Origin: Mactra quadrangularis | Taxonomy: Eukaryota; Mollusca; Bivalvia; Venerida; Mactridae | Direction: 5' to 3' | Assembly (NCBI GenBank): GCA_025267735.1 | Contig: CM046307.1 | Span: 3,395,258 to 3,459,257, forward strand | Length of the DNA stretch: 64,000 nucleotides | Shown here: positions 23,968 to 36,400 of the stretch, one piece after another | Layout of the letters: each line of letters begins with the position of its first letter | Numbering within the stretch: position 1 is the first letter of the stretch | Made by a program: the position numbers and the translations under genes | The notes under the pieces: generated by a model | Databases searched by the model: none | Told to the model about the DNA's origin: nothing | Seen by the model: the letters and a program-made list of their open reading frames with translations, nothing else

Positions 23968-23973
23968 TTTATT
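23968..23973 (-). promoter_or_regulatory. Candidate poly(A) signal AATAAA of the PLA2 gene
   Basis: AATAAA on the minus strand about 40 nt past the PLA2 stop codon, with a second AATAAAA just upstream (23975-23983). The distance is short but plausible. Confidence 0.45.
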
Positions 23974-24011
23974 TTTATTAATAAGTTCACAGAATTACAT
24001 TCTCTATACAA

Positions 24012-24227
24012 TTAAATGCAAGAAGTAACCCATGATTCACCGCACCAAGGTTGAGCTGGTGAGTGATAATGTGAACTACCTCCTATTCTAACAGCAGCAT
24101 AGTAGTCAAATGTAACCATTTTACACCATGTTTCACTGCTAACAGAGCTGTCCGTTACACATGTTTGTTTTATACGAGCATAGAATTTGCTGTCACAACT
24201 GCTTCTTGAAACGCCGAATTTTTGTCC
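24012..24227 (-). CDS. PLA2-like gene, coding exon 2 with stop
   Basis: Acceptor tattttcag ends at 24228; 71 codons plus TAA (24014-24012). Begins GQKFGVSRSSCD, continuing the motif broken at the end of exon 1, and ends with a Cys near the C-terminus. It has no internal start Met early enough to be seen as an ORF on its own. Confidence 0.85.
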   Translation of the reverse strand, partial: GQKFGVSRSSCDSKFYARIKQTCVTDSSVSSETWCKMVTFDYYAAVRIGGSSHYHSPAQPWCGESWVTSCI

Positions 24228-27166
24228 CTGAAAATAGTAGAATTTATTCTGTTTTCAACTATCAATCTCAGTATATTATCGATTATTTGTGTATACATCT
24301 TACAAGTTTTTCATATTTCTTACATTGTATTGATATTTTTTCAACTGATAGTGGCGCATACATTAACACCACCGATTTAAATACATTTTTAACGATTGTG
24401 AGTACAGACGTACTGTAGTGAATATTTAAATCAGCGGAGTTTATGTATGCACCACTGACAGTTGAATACATTTTTGCAATACATATGTTGAAATTTTGAA
24501 GAAAATCAATGTTTCTTGACAATGTACTATTTTGTAGCAAGTGATGCCAGCGGCAAGAGACATTAGTTTTTATATAATATGACTTGAGAATGTTGCCGTA
24601 AGATAAGTATGCCATTAAGAAATTTTATGGCTACATTTAACCTCTGTATTGCTTTCTTGTAGTAGTGATCTAATATATTTAAATTTATTGAACTTATGTC
24701 ATCAGAAAATCAATCTATTATTTTTAACTTATCTAAATATATATACAGGAGTTTACAACATATAGACAATGAATACTATGTTAAGGCCCGGTCACACCGC
24801 CGGAACTTTGTTGGAGCGTTTCTTGAACGACAGAGAGAGGGAACCAAATTTCGACAACGCTCATCACTGCGCACAAAATGTGAAAAAAAATGAAAACACG
24901 GGCGTTGCCTTAGCAGTGCACCGCTGCAGCCGGTGTTGTTATAGCGTTGGCTTAACGGTGGGGACCGGTAGTGAGTGTTGGTTTAATGGCATATCGCTTT
25001 GACTACGGAGCTAAACGGATCGATTTGAAGTTCTGAACGTGTCCATTCAAATGGGCTTCTAGTTCACTTCTCCTCGAATTTATAGCCAAATTCTAGTCCC
25101 GCTCCGACACCTCCATACCAACTCCAAACCAAAGTTCACCACCATAGGGACCATACGCGATGGCCGAGCGTATACGGTGTTGCCTCAACGGGGGCCAACT
25201 TTTCTTGAACGGTTACGGGCGGTGATGCACTTTTTCCCCGCTCCAGGAACGCTCCAGCAAAGTTCTTGCGGTGTGACCAAGCCATTAGATAATCTATTTC
25301 TCCCTATATATAAATATATGTATCTATTTATCTAAATATCTATATATTCATCTATAAAAAACTATTATACTATTATAGAGCGCACAGGTTTATACAAATA
25401 TATGACCAATTAACCATTGAAGCATTATATTGAGTAATTAAGAAAATATACCTTATAGATAATTAGTAATTATATATATTTATGTATTGATATAATGCCA
25501 CCAAACTTTCATATATTTTTATGAGTTGATTTTGCTTATGTATTTAATATTAGACATGATCATATATTTATGTTAAACATTGAATAGTATTTTTATACGC
25601 ATGCCTTCATTGGAAATGTAAATGATAAATGACTGTATTGTAATGTAATGTATAAATGTAAAATCATGGACAAATTGTATAAATTTTGAAATAAATAAAT
25701 ATCTATATATCTATATCTATGTATCTATCGTATCTATGTCGTGATTTAGAGTTATACAAACAACACAGTAAGGAAACACTTTGCGTGTCTGGAAATGTTG
25801 CAGACTTTTTCTTTCATCCAGTTTCTTATAGATTTTCAACAAATGTAGATCTACACATAAGAATAACTCCATTAAATGTTCATTCAGATATCTTTACTAG
25901 AAATAGGTCTTATTTTAAGTCAAAAGTTTACATACACATGGGAATTGGCAAAACCTCATGATGATATCATTCCCAATTTCAATTTCAAAACTCGAATTGC
26001 GAAACTGCGAATTATCTCTCAAGGGAGAATAATTCTACTATTTCTATTTCCATTATTAAAATTTCAAATAAAGATATTTAGATCAAAGTTACATGGTAGT
26101 CTGCACACATGTTTATCTACATTTGTTGATAATTTTAAAAAATCAGGTAAAACAGAATGAGCTTGCAAGGTTTCCGAATTGCCAAAAGTATTCCTGTCGG
26201 AATTTTACATGGACAATTGCACTTATACAAAAATTACATTTTTAATATTGGCATTTTTCCAACATCACTCTATATATTTTGACTGAAATATGTCTGGATT
26301 TTCAAGGTTTATTTGTTTTGTTTTTATGTTTTGGCCAAATGCAGCAGCCATACATGTATCAAAATCGATCGAACAATTCACCCAACCATTGTCCCTGAGA
26401 ATAGCCAGTTCAAGACTCTCTTCTTCCCCCTAGCAGTTACCTGAGGTGCGTTCAACAATGCGAGCGCTCGAGCGAGCGCCTGCTTCGCGAATTGTTAGGC
26501 TATTAAACGATTGCAAGCGCTCGCTGTAAAATCCAAGATGGCGTCGAATAGCACATTATTGAAAATATTTCTGCTGATGCATGAGATTCTTTACAATTTT
26601 TATCATAATTTATTATATGAATCATTATTCTATTATATGCATTGCGTGGATATGTTATAAGGAACAAGTAACACACACGTTTGCGTTTAACTTTTCAGGG
26701 ATAATCCTTAGAGATAAAAAATTTAATTGTCCAGCTGCCATCTTAGATATCTAAGCGAAACGCCTCTCGAGCTGAATCGCGAGCGATCGCGCGGGCGCTC
26801 GCGTTCAGAACGCATTGTTAAACGCACCTCGGGATTCTCAAATATAAAGTTATAGGTGGTAGTCTTAAACCGACGACCGTTTATTTGTGATGGAACGTCA
26901 GTCGTTCAAACCTCTCGACCAAAGGGTTTGGTGTCCAGTTTTCAGAGTATAAAAATTGAATTCAAATAGTATTTCAAAATACTCACGCATGCGTAGCAGA
27001 CATCGTGTTTGTTACAGTCTGAATTAAAGACGTTCTTATAAAAGTATGGCAGATCTCCGGGTATACTGCAGCCATTTACATGAGGGTTTGAATTACATGT
27101 ATAACATCTCACTTCATTGATGTATAACACAACAACTAAACATGTAAGAACTGTAAAGGCACGCAT
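24012..27166 (-). CDS. Secreted phospholipase A2-like protein, conodipine type (two exons)
   Basis: Join 26987-27166 and 24012-24227 on the minus strand, 131 residues. Secreted enzymes of this type (conodipine of cone snails, group IX PLA2) cleave the sn-2 ester of phospholipids. Seen: a hydrophobic N-terminal signal peptide (about 1-20), a Cys-rich start, the catalytic-type CNKHDVCYAC motif at 51-60 (His54-Asp55), then GVSRSSCD with Cys71-Asp72 and further Cys at 83, 95, 122 and 130. The intron (24228-26986) is GT-AG, phase 0, and falls right after Cys60. A splice-acceptor-like ttttacag ends one base before the ATG, so a 5' UTR exon probably lies upstream. No break is visible. A non-venom (digestive or immune) role is as likely as a toxin role; activity is inferred from the family. 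Confidence 0.85.
24320..24485. mobile_element. Palindromic MITE, family P, copy 1 (PLA2 intron)
   Basis: TTTCAACTGATAGTGGCGCA, then ATTAACACCACCGATTTAAATA, are followed, after a short centre with gagtacagacgtactg, by the complement ending GTGCACCACTGACAGTTGAA. Further copies are at 27806, 38590, 49093 and 53523. Non-coding. Confidence 0.8.
24784..25285. mobile_element. About 500-bp MITE with 'ggtcacaccgc' ends (PLA2 intron)
   Basis: Left end AGGCCCGGTCACACCGCCGG pairs with the right end GCGGTGTGACCAAGCCA; inner arms with AACTTTGTTGGAGCGTT also pair. The bases tta flank both sides (24781-24783 and 25286-25288), compatible with a 3-bp target-site duplication. The two ORFs across it (24696-25002) are not real genes. 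Confidence 0.8.
25286..26442. other. PLA2 intron: simple repeats, retroposon tail, unassigned open frames
   Basis: 25300-25380 and 25690-25735 are imperfect (TATC)n runs. The latter follows AAATAAATAAATATC, like the 3' tail of a CR1-like retroposon. Plus-strand frames at 25719-25961 and 25876-26160 carry no domain I recognise. Confidence 0.45.
26443..26830. mobile_element. 388-bp GC-rich-ended MITE (PLA2 intron)
   Basis: Left end GAGGTGCGTTCAACAATGCG pairs with the right end (complement GAGGTGCGTTTAACAATGCG). Both ends carry runs of gcgagcgctcgc, much richer in GC than the surroundings. No ORF. Confidence 0.8.
26987..27166 (-). CDS. PLA2-like gene, coding exon 1
   Basis: Sixty codons from ATG (27166) to TGC, then donor gtgagt (26986-26981). 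Encodes the signal peptide, the Cys-rich N-terminus and the His-Asp motif. The frame runs open past the donor for 14 codons, so an ORF finder reports a false 74-residue protein. Confidence 0.85.
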
Positions 27167-27349
27167 TCTGTAAAATATGAGTCAATAGTTCTGTATTATA
27201 TTTGTATTTGAATGTTTTGTTAGATGATGTGCCTTCGCTGTACAAGTCTTTAATAAATCATCTGTTATGTAAACAATCAATAAAATGAATTTATCATTTT
27301 TTTCTAATTATTTCTCTAAGATTAATTACATTCTGTAGTATGTACAACA
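27167..27349. other. Upstream of PLA2 coding exon 1
   Basis: Minus-strand sequence just 5' of the ATG is an intron end (acceptor at about 27168), so the promoter lies further upstream (above 27170 in plus coordinates). No TATA box could be assigned. Confidence 0.35.
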
Positions 27350-27515
27350 GTTTGGTTAGCTTAATCGTCTGAAGTAGTCAAACAAGTCTTTCAGGGGCCG
27401 CGGGTTCGATCCCGAGAGCCCAACAGATGTTCGTCAACTTTGGTCATGAAAAGTTTTCTGCGGTCTGCTTTCTCCTTCTATTGTACAGTATCACGTTGGT
27501 AATTTGTCAATCACC
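27350..27515 (+). mobile_element. SINE family B, 5' part
   Basis: Box-B-like GGTTCGATCCCGAGAGCCC (27405 onward), then CAACTTTGGTCATGAAAAG and CTGCTTTCTCCTTCT, as in the copies at 33705 and 49193 (inverted). The 3' tail is missing, replaced by a family A head. Confidence 0.65.
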
Positions 27516-27605
27516 AATGGTGAAAGTGTGGCAACCCGGGTTGATAGCGCAGTTGGTAGCGTCCCGGGATTTGGAATCTCGTATGTCCATGGTACTTGAT
27601 AAAAG
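27510..27605 (+). mobile_element. SINE family A head fragment
   Basis: TTGATAGCGCAGTTGGTAGCG, then CCCGGGATTTGGAATC. Nearly the same 90 bp as 13150-13240, including the sequence before the tRNA-like part. No body or tail. Confidence 0.65.
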
Positions 27606-29140
27606 TTTATGTCCATTGATTTCGGCCTGTTCAATGAACGGTTTCTGACATTTGTCGGAGCCATATGGTTGCTTGTCTTTGGATTTACTTAGAACATTTG
27701 GTAAGCATTTTTGCTTTTATCCTATGATAATACGATTATTCAGATGTTGTTAAAATCAATCACTTGGCGTAAAGACTTGTTACCATGCATATATTCTGTC
27801 AAATATTATTCACATGTCAGTGGCGCATGCATTAACTCCGCGGATTTACCCGATAGCTGAATATATTTTTACAATTATTAACAGACAAAAAGGAAAAAAC
27901 CAAATAGAAAATCAAAACATAGACTTAAAGAGAAAGCTACTGAGAGGTATATTGATTAAAGACATACACTTGATAGATTTATTATATAGAATATTATAAA
28001 TACCTTCAGCAATGGTGAACAGGTTCTTTATGGCAACGTTTGACACCTATAACTACAAGTAGAATGTAAGAACTTTGTACATGGACTAAGTGCCCAGACT
28101 TTTTATCTGTTCCGTTCTAAAATCAGAAAGGAATGTTTTTCTATGATAAGTAGATATTTAGTATTAGGTAATGATAAGTAATCGTCCTTGGTCTAAATTT
28201 TGGAACTTAAAAACAAACAATACAAGGTAGTTCACGGGAAGTACTGTCTTACGTGGGAATTAAAAACACTGTTTTTACATTTTGAAAAATAAAGGTTTTA
28301 ATCACTGGATGTAGGTACAATTTGGAGACATAAACACAAAATTGCTTTTTTATTTTGAACGGTGCCGACATTCAACGGTTTTTCATTTTTTCAGATTTCA
28401 TGTATTTATAGGATTATTAAAATGAGAAGAGAAAATCGTTTGGAATGCAATAAATTATAGAATTGTCATAGTTTGGTATTCTTGTACAACACTTCGTATT
28501 GGCTCTCCTGTTCTCAACAAGTATTTGCGTCACATAAATGGATATTTTTGTGAACACTAAAAACGTATGCAGATATTTGATTTATCTGACAGGTTAAAAT
28601 AGCACTTTGATCATTTAGTGACCATCTTATACGTATATCGCAGGTCAAAATTCACTCGAAACCTCGAAAAAACGTCAAAGAAGACGATTTTCCTCAGCTG
28701 TGCAGAAAATACTGTCACCATTTGAAGGTTAAGGTCGAACCTTTTAGAATGTATTTAATAACAAGCCAGGTGGTTTGTAATCCCTCGTATTATGAATGAA
28801 AACTATTTTAAAAGGAGCATAAATGGATAAATTGCATAATCCAGAAAATAATGAAATACTTTCTCTGGAAGAAATTAAATATTCCTAAATAGACTATGTT
28901 GGTTAAGACTGTTTTGTAATTTGTTTATGTAATAAGTTCTGTGGTATACTGTACTATGTTATAAGGATTGGCTAATACAAAGACGGGGTAATAAATAATG
29001 GAAAATATAGAAATTTAATTAAATACATAAAGAACGCATGATTTATTAAAAAACCCACAATATTAACCAAACACAAGATTTATCAAATTAGACGGAAATA
29101 ATAATTTGTTCTGCACAGAAGTCATTGAACTTGTTCGTAC
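27606..29140. other. Half of MITE family P, otherwise no gene
   Basis: 27806-27872 is one arm of MITE family P (GTCAGTGGCGCATGCATTAA, then GCGGATTTACCCG). The ORF 27814-27999 starts in it. The remainder is AT-rich with nothing recognised. Confidence 0.5.
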
Positions 29141-29195
29141 ACACGCGCACACCCCCCCCCCCCACACACACACACTCACACCCACACACACCCAC
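29141..29195 (+). repeat. C-rich and (CA)n microsatellite
   Basis: cgcgcacacc followed by a run of ten or more C, then alternating cacacacac and cccacaca to about 29195. Confidence 0.9.
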
Positions 29196-29652
29196 ATACT
29201 GTTTCAAGTACATGTACTCTAACTTTTCTAGCAAAAGTTATTACTCTATATAGGTAAGTTTATATCAGTAAGGAAATAGCTTTCCTGAGTCGATCTACAC
29301 TATTAGCACAGTGATAAAAATGAATACCATTGCCATATTTATAAAGTACAATTGTGACTCTACATGTACACCGACTTTCATGAAACTTGACAGACTTTAG
29401 ATTTTTACGAAACATTGTATCCACCTACCTTAATTAGAATTACTAATATATTAAAAAAATTGATAATTAAGATATGGTTTTCATTCAAACACCTTTTTGA
29501 ATCTAAAATAACAGTCAAGTTTAGAGTAATTTTCACATTGACTGTACCACGTTTGCAAAAATTTGTCCATAGTGTGTCTCTCATATTGATAAAAGAAAAG
29601 TAATTCATTTGAAACGTGTTGGTTTTCCCATATATAACCAAATCCAAACACA
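29196..29652. other. Flank 3' of DMRT; no gene
   Basis: AT-rich; the overlapping small ORFs on both strands (29405-29653) are mutual shadows without a recognisable domain. Confidence 0.4.
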
Positions 29653-29658
29653 TTTATT
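29653..29658 (-). promoter_or_regulatory. Candidate poly(A) signal AATAAA of the DMRT gene
   Basis: AATAAA on the minus strand about 140 nt past the DMRT stop codon, a normal distance for a short 3' UTR. Confidence 0.45.
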
Positions 29659-29797
29659 GGACAGTTTGCATAAAAGATTAGATTAGAAACTCATTATCTT
29701 AACGCAATTATTGATAATGTCATGTAATTTTGAAATATTAATACAAATTACATGTACACATATAATATCTGTGATCTAGCGTCATGAAAGTGTAACA

Positions 29798-30438
29798 TTA
29801 CTCGTTACAGTCTGTGACTACATTGATTTCAGTATTGTTTTTGTCTTGTGGTTCACATGTACTCGCACTATTAGACACGGTATTTACATTAAGTAGATTG
29901 TATGGATTACAACTTGCATTATATACAGTCCATGGTAAACTAAACGAATCGTAACTTCCTATTGGTTGATTTCTTGGTATTCTTGTAAACGTCGCAGTTG
30001 ATCCAAGCATACCCGGATGTAGATTACTTCTCCCAAGAAAGCCCGGATGAAACATGGCGGGTGTAAGCATAGAATATCCCGTACAGCAATCGTTCAAGTT
30101 TTTAGCGAGTATGTAGTCAATAGATTTTGACGTATCAAAGCCACAACTCTCTAGTATAGTTTCAATTGTTTGAATTGATAACATTGGAAACAGCTTACAT
30201 ATTATTTGTATTTTCTGTTTCCTAGTCGTCTCGTCTTTGTTGTCTTTCATTTCTTTTGTTTTCTGCAATCGATTAGTATCCGGTTTCGAAGCCATTGGAC
30301 GTTCGGATATGTGACGCACTGGTAAAGCCTCTACTGTCATTATGGTTTCCGGTGATGGCTCAAAAACTTTCTTTTGTTCTTGTCGTTTATGCTGGCCATT
30401 CTCTGACAGACTCATCTTTGGTATTTTAACCTCAGTAC
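29798..30438 (-). CDS. dmrta2: DMRT coding exon 3 with DMA domain and stop
   Basis: Acceptor ttgcacag at 30439; the split Gly codon gives [16 protein letters not shown] Lys/Gln/Glu-rich linker is followed by the DMA domain and a Pro/Asn/Ser-rich tail (for example [18 protein letters not shown]) to TAA at 29800-29798. Contains 212 full codons plus the split one. Confidence 0.92.
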
Positions 30439-33400
30439 CTGTGCAATAACAAAAAAAGAAAAATTAACAATGCAGTACAAATGCATGAGTTTTACATGAA
30501 ATTACTAGTGGCATTGTGATATTTATAATTTGAATAATTATTGAAATAATCTGACTTAATGAAGTAATCCAAGAAAATATGTAAATTATTATTAAGAAAT
30601 ATCTTGAAACCTGATAGACAAAATTTCTCTTTTATATGACAATTTAAATATTACAGGTATCCTCTTACATTTTTAATGGTCACCTTACACCCTTGATCAT
30701 GTTTAGAACTTTCACATACACAAAGAATATCACGATTCTTGAGGATGACAAATCTAAACAAGAGCAGTCCATGGACCGCTCGCTCAACGTTTTGGGGTGC
30801 AAGTATGAACAGAATCAATCATTGATATGCAATCCCATTGAAATAAGGGACATTTGAGTTGGATACTTTCATTGGTTGACGTTATACTAGTATAATTTGC
30901 ATATAAACTTCAAACTACATGTAATTACTTTTTAGTATAAAATGACTATGATTCAATGATGCTTTTCACAAAAAATCTTACGATAAAAATTATCGTACGT
31001 AAAAAGCAAAAAAAAAAAAAAAACATTCATCATACGGTCATGTTTGGCCAATGAATTCCAAATACTTTTGAGTTATGTTGAATATTATATACCTTTTAAA
31101 TATCATATTATATGTAATGTTTATTATCCACCTGACTTTGTACTGCAACATTTTTCGAATTGACTTACGATAACTTTTTTCGTAAGATTTTTTGTGAAAG
31201 TGTGCACTGATTTGTTCTCTATTTTAATCGAATAGTCGAGCTGAAAATTCCTTTGTTCGCGAATGTCTTAAGATTTATAATTTGTGACATCGGTTACTTA
31301 GCAACCAATGTCTTAGTAGGCGGTATGCTTAAATTTCAATCAAATTGTGTCGCAGACGTAGGCATTCGGAAAAAGTAGATCGCAGTATATAACACGTATC
31401 TTCAATTTCGTAGATGAGAAAATTGCAACAACACATGTCTTTCATTTACTATGATTTAATGAACAGACTCGTGTAGTTTTAAATGAAATTATTGAGATTA
31501 CAACAATTTTAATACATTTATTCTTTCTAAAATTGCATTGCGCATGCGTACATTCCACTGAATCCTGAATAGACATGCCTGCAATTTCCACTGTCTGAAA
31601 ATAGATCATATACATGTGTCAACTTAATGTACAATCTCTCATACAGCGTTGTCGATCAGTACAGTGCTCTCAATTTCTGTTAACGTCTCGGTTTTTACAA
31701 GATTCTTGTAAAATAGTAATATAATTTAGATTTTGTATCGAAGACATAATTCGTCTTTTATATATATATAAAGTCTTACAACAAATGTTAGCAATTTTCA
31801 TTCTGTTCAACTGTGCAGAAACTTGTCCGAGTTGAGATTTTTGTGCCGTTTTTGATGTTTTTGATAATTTAATCGTATTTATGGTCTGCGCTATGAAACA
31901 TTTAATATTCATAGATCGAAAAGTTATGTTTAATCGATTTAATCGTGCCGTTAAAGTGCCACCAGGGTATCAGTATTTTTTGTGAGTCACAAAATAATAA
32001 ATCTAGATGAAGTGGTCAAGTAAATGCAGTTGTACCCCTTGTATATAAGTATATAAAAGGTATGTCTGAAAAATCAAAGGGAGGTAACTTGACAATTCCC
32101 TGTGATTTAGAGAGTATACAAACAAAAAAATAACTGACTATGGTCCCTTATTCTCCGCTCGCTAATCGGTAATTTTATATCTTGCTATTTCGTTAAGAGG
32201 GTCATGTTCTTTATATATTCATGACGCAATTATTAGTGTTTAGTAACTTGTTTACATCGTCAATGCAATTTGAAAAGAGCCGTCCAATAACTGCCTGTGA
32301 ATAACTCCGTCGTCAAACAAGCTAACAAACCTCGGTCTAAAAGGAGAAATTACGGAATCAAGATGCTATTAATAGTGTTTCGTCTAGATGAAAGCTAAGC
32401 ATTGCTTGATCGAAACAAAGGTCTCGACGTGACCCTCGGAGCGACCATAACAGATCCTATAAGACAGCGGTATATAGATTATCTGTTTACGGAGATTGTC
32501 ATTGATTTGACCGGCATTGATGAAATTACCTGTGCCACAGTCTTCACACGATGATGTACGTCTTCTTTTCTCAACAGTTTCTGGTTGTTCATCATTTATA
32601 CGTAGGAGACCACCTGGGCCGTACAATAAACCCAAATCTTTGGCCTCGTTTTCTTCTTGCGCTTGCTGACGACGTAGCGCCACCTGCGCAGCCATAACTC
32701 GCTGACGTTCAGCAATTAATGTACATTTAGCACATAGACAGTCTCTCCAGCGACAATATCGCTTATGTCCCTGAAATATAATAAAAACAAATGATCAAAT
32801 AATTATGTAAAAATCATCATCTTATTTGCATATTGAATGTATCGTACTACAAGTATTAGTATTTACAAAAATAAATCCCCGTTTAGCCCTGTATGACATA
32901 AAAACTCTTTAAGTAGAACATTTAAGCAATATGTGTCAGCGGTTTAGACCGGCCCATGTCTATTTATAGAATTCAAGGAATTTAGCCGTGTTTGAGTCAT
33001 TGTGCGGAACCTTCCGGACAGATAAAAATACATCGAATAAACAAGCGCTGTCTGTGACATTTTCCAACTGTGCACGTGAAATAGTTCTTTTATTGTAGAA
33101 TTGAGCCTTTTTCGTGTCTATTTGGTCACTTAGAAACTATAATAAATTTATTAGCACTCAGAAGTATTTGTTTTAAAGACATGTTCTGCCCAAAGTCCGG
33201 CAACTAATCCAATGTTCTCGAAAGTAGGGAATATAAGTTTGCTTTTTTCAAGAAATGCGAGTTTTAAAAAGAACAAACATGTTACAATTAGTTTTGCATT
33301 TTTCCTGGTCTTACATTGCAACTTTCTATAAACTGGTACTCGTTTATTTATTGATAATGGTATTTTCTGGTTAAACCAACAGGTAACCCGAAAAAAACAT

Positions 33401-36400
33401 GGCGTCGACGAGTCCATTCACGCGACCCTAATTTGACTATTCGACGTCCATTGTTTCATCATGTGACCACAAATGCATCGTTTTGTGTATATCGCCGTTC
33501 AGGACGTTCAGGAACGGCAATAAAAATTATAAGCACGCCCTATTGATAGAAAATACACGCATTATAGAGATGTAGTTACTTAGTCATGAAGCTTATATAT
33601 TTAAACAATTAAATCTCCATTTCGCCAAAGTCTGCTTTATTTCGCCCATTTTTCTATGAAACATTGACACTCAATTCAGTTTAGACAGTATACAGAAATT
33701 AAATAGTCTGCTGATCGAGGGGTCGTGGGTTCGGATCCCGGGCGGGCATACTTTCGTGGAGCTTGGTCATGAAGTTATTTTCTACGGCCATTCTCCCTCC
33801 TACCAATGATTTTTAATTCTGTAGGGCAGTTGTCAGTCACTGACAAAAGTATGCGCTTAGTATAAATCCAGAGATTTAGCCTTTCCAGGAGGAGTGTTGC
33901 TACAGCGTTAAATCAAACAAACAAATTAATCCGCCAAAAACTCAAGCGTTACCTTAAATTGGAAAGGACAGTCGACTCGCTATACAATGTCTCATGTTCA
34001 ACATGATAGCAATTCGACAGTTGATTAGTTAACATATATATATATATCATCACGATTCGATTATACATGTATTAAAATACTGTTGCCAGAGCATCTAAAC
34101 ACAGGATTCGAAACTATGAAATTTATCCCATTCAACCCGCGTCGGTAGCGCAACAGGTAGTTCGCCTGGATTTCGAATCTAGTGTTCCGAATGGGGTACA
34201 GGGTCGAATCCTACTCGGGAGATTATATCCTTTCATGTCAATTTTCCTCCATTAAAAAGGTGCATAGAGAAGTGTCCCGCCCTGTGGAAGAGTAGATTAG
34301 CACTGGTTATAGACAAGGGTCCAGGGCAGCTAGGTTTGGTGCGCTGGACACCGTACAATAACCTAAAACGTTAAACAAATCATCTAGTCTAGTCTTCAGA
34401 CAATCTGATTAAAACCCGATCTAAAATCTTTTCGCTCGCAAACTCACTAATTTAGATCTGGCCTTTTCCAAACGAAGGTCACGTTCAGGCGACCTTTTCT
34501 CAGCATAATATTCATGACGAAATTGTTATGATACGTAACTTGTTTACATCGTCTACGTCACGCAATTTGAAATGAGCCGCCCAATCGCAGACTATGAATA
34601 TTGCCGCGGTTAAATTAGCAAGCAAAACTTGGTCTAAAAATAGAAATTACGGAATTAAAATGTGATTAATAGTGTTTTCGTCTAGATGAAAGCTACGCAT
34701 TGATTGGTCGACACAAAGTTCGCCTCGACGTGACCTCTCACTGAGAAAGTACAGATCCTGTACGACATCGGTGTACAGGATATGTGTTTACGGAGATTGG
34801 TCTTCAGATATCAGACCTCCCGCACGAATGACTTTTTGGTGTGTTGAATATTAAGATCCTGAAATTTCTTTTGTTTTTAATAATAGTACTATGAAAATGC
34901 TCTAACTCTGTCACTTCCATCAAGAGCAGTGTTAGTACATTAATAAGCTGCTTAAGAAACATACAAAGTGTCAGATACTGGCAATTAGTTCGAATAATTA
35001 AATTAATGAAATATGTATTTGCAAAATCGATGCTGTATAATCAAATATAAATGACATTTAACTTTTTACAACAATATTTAACAATGTATCCTTTACACAG
35101 CATTCTAGTTAATTTTCCAATGATGGTACTCAAATATTTACAAGCACGATAAATGTTAAAACAAAACAAAGGCAACTTAAAAACATCTAAGAAAGTAGGT
35201 AAGATGATATGGCCGACATAAATGTTCCAGTAATTATGGGACTGATAATTGACTTAGACTCTAAATGAAAATTCAATAGTAAATTTAACTGGATCCAGGA
35301 TTTCTAGTTAAGGAGTCGGGGGCGAAAATGAACAAGCAGACAGTGTTATAAGGGGGGCGTAAGCGAGGCCCTGACCAGGGGTCCAAGGGGTGCCGGCATT
35401 CGGAAGCTCCTTAGGTTTCGGTCTTTTCTTAGGAATACAGTCACATTCCCAGAACCTTAACTATCTGTTCCAAAGTATACAATAAGTGCATCAAGATATA
35501 TCATATAATTTTCTAAGAGCTGTTAGATCATGTTAAAATCTTACAAAAATGTGTAAAATTGTTTTTGAATTATTGTACGTTATGACATTGTATTACTATA
35601 CTCCCAGTCTCGTAATTAATTGTACCTAATTTGTACAATATTAGATTGTTTTAAATTTATCATCCTTAGTGTATTTATTTAAAATATATGTAGACATTTT
35701 TAGAGAGGTAGAGCAGATATAATGTTACATCTACCCTTGTCTTTGGCTTTGGGCAAACGTTAACATTTAATGTACATGTAATATACTATATGTAAGTACA
35801 TGTAAACCCATGTAGGGCTGTGTCGAGTATCCCAGTACTAGGGTATACGCGATCTCGACTAGAAAATCGAGTACGAATATTCGTCATGTCCGAAATCGTC
35901 AGATCGCGATCTATTTTTGGAAAAAAATGGAAGAACATTACCAGCTTAATTATTACTGAAAACGAGTCGCACTACTAATGAAAACTTTAATTTATGTAGA
36001 AACCGAATTATCTTGTGTCAAAATTTCGATTGATGCACATTAATTAATTTAAACAAAAACGTTATCACTGAAAATGCCCGTTAAACACCTGGTAATAGAA
36101 ATGGTTGGAGTACATGGTTTTCCTTATAGTAAAAGCTTCTGTAATTCTTCACTTATTTTTGTTATTACATGAATTATGTATGCTTCTCTATTAACAAGTG
36201 ATTCGTGGTTCGATTCGTGAATCGTTACACATGAATCGTAGTTTGGATCGGATAGCCACTTGCTCAACAATCCACAGCCCTAAACCCATACATAAAGTAA
36301 TCGACTTAAAATGTCTAATTTTGTACTCTACTTATTTTCAAGTTTCTAATGGTACATGTACCCAAACTACAGGTAAACAGTATAGATGTGGGGTACTTTC

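Noticed and set aside
24696..25002. Two overlapping plus-strand ORFs
   Set aside because: They cover the left half of the ggtcacaccgc MITE in different frames and have no domain.
25719..26160. Coding exon in the PLA2 intron, opposite strand
   Set aside because: Two overlapping frames of 80 and 94 codons without a recognisable domain; the first begins inside a microsatellite.
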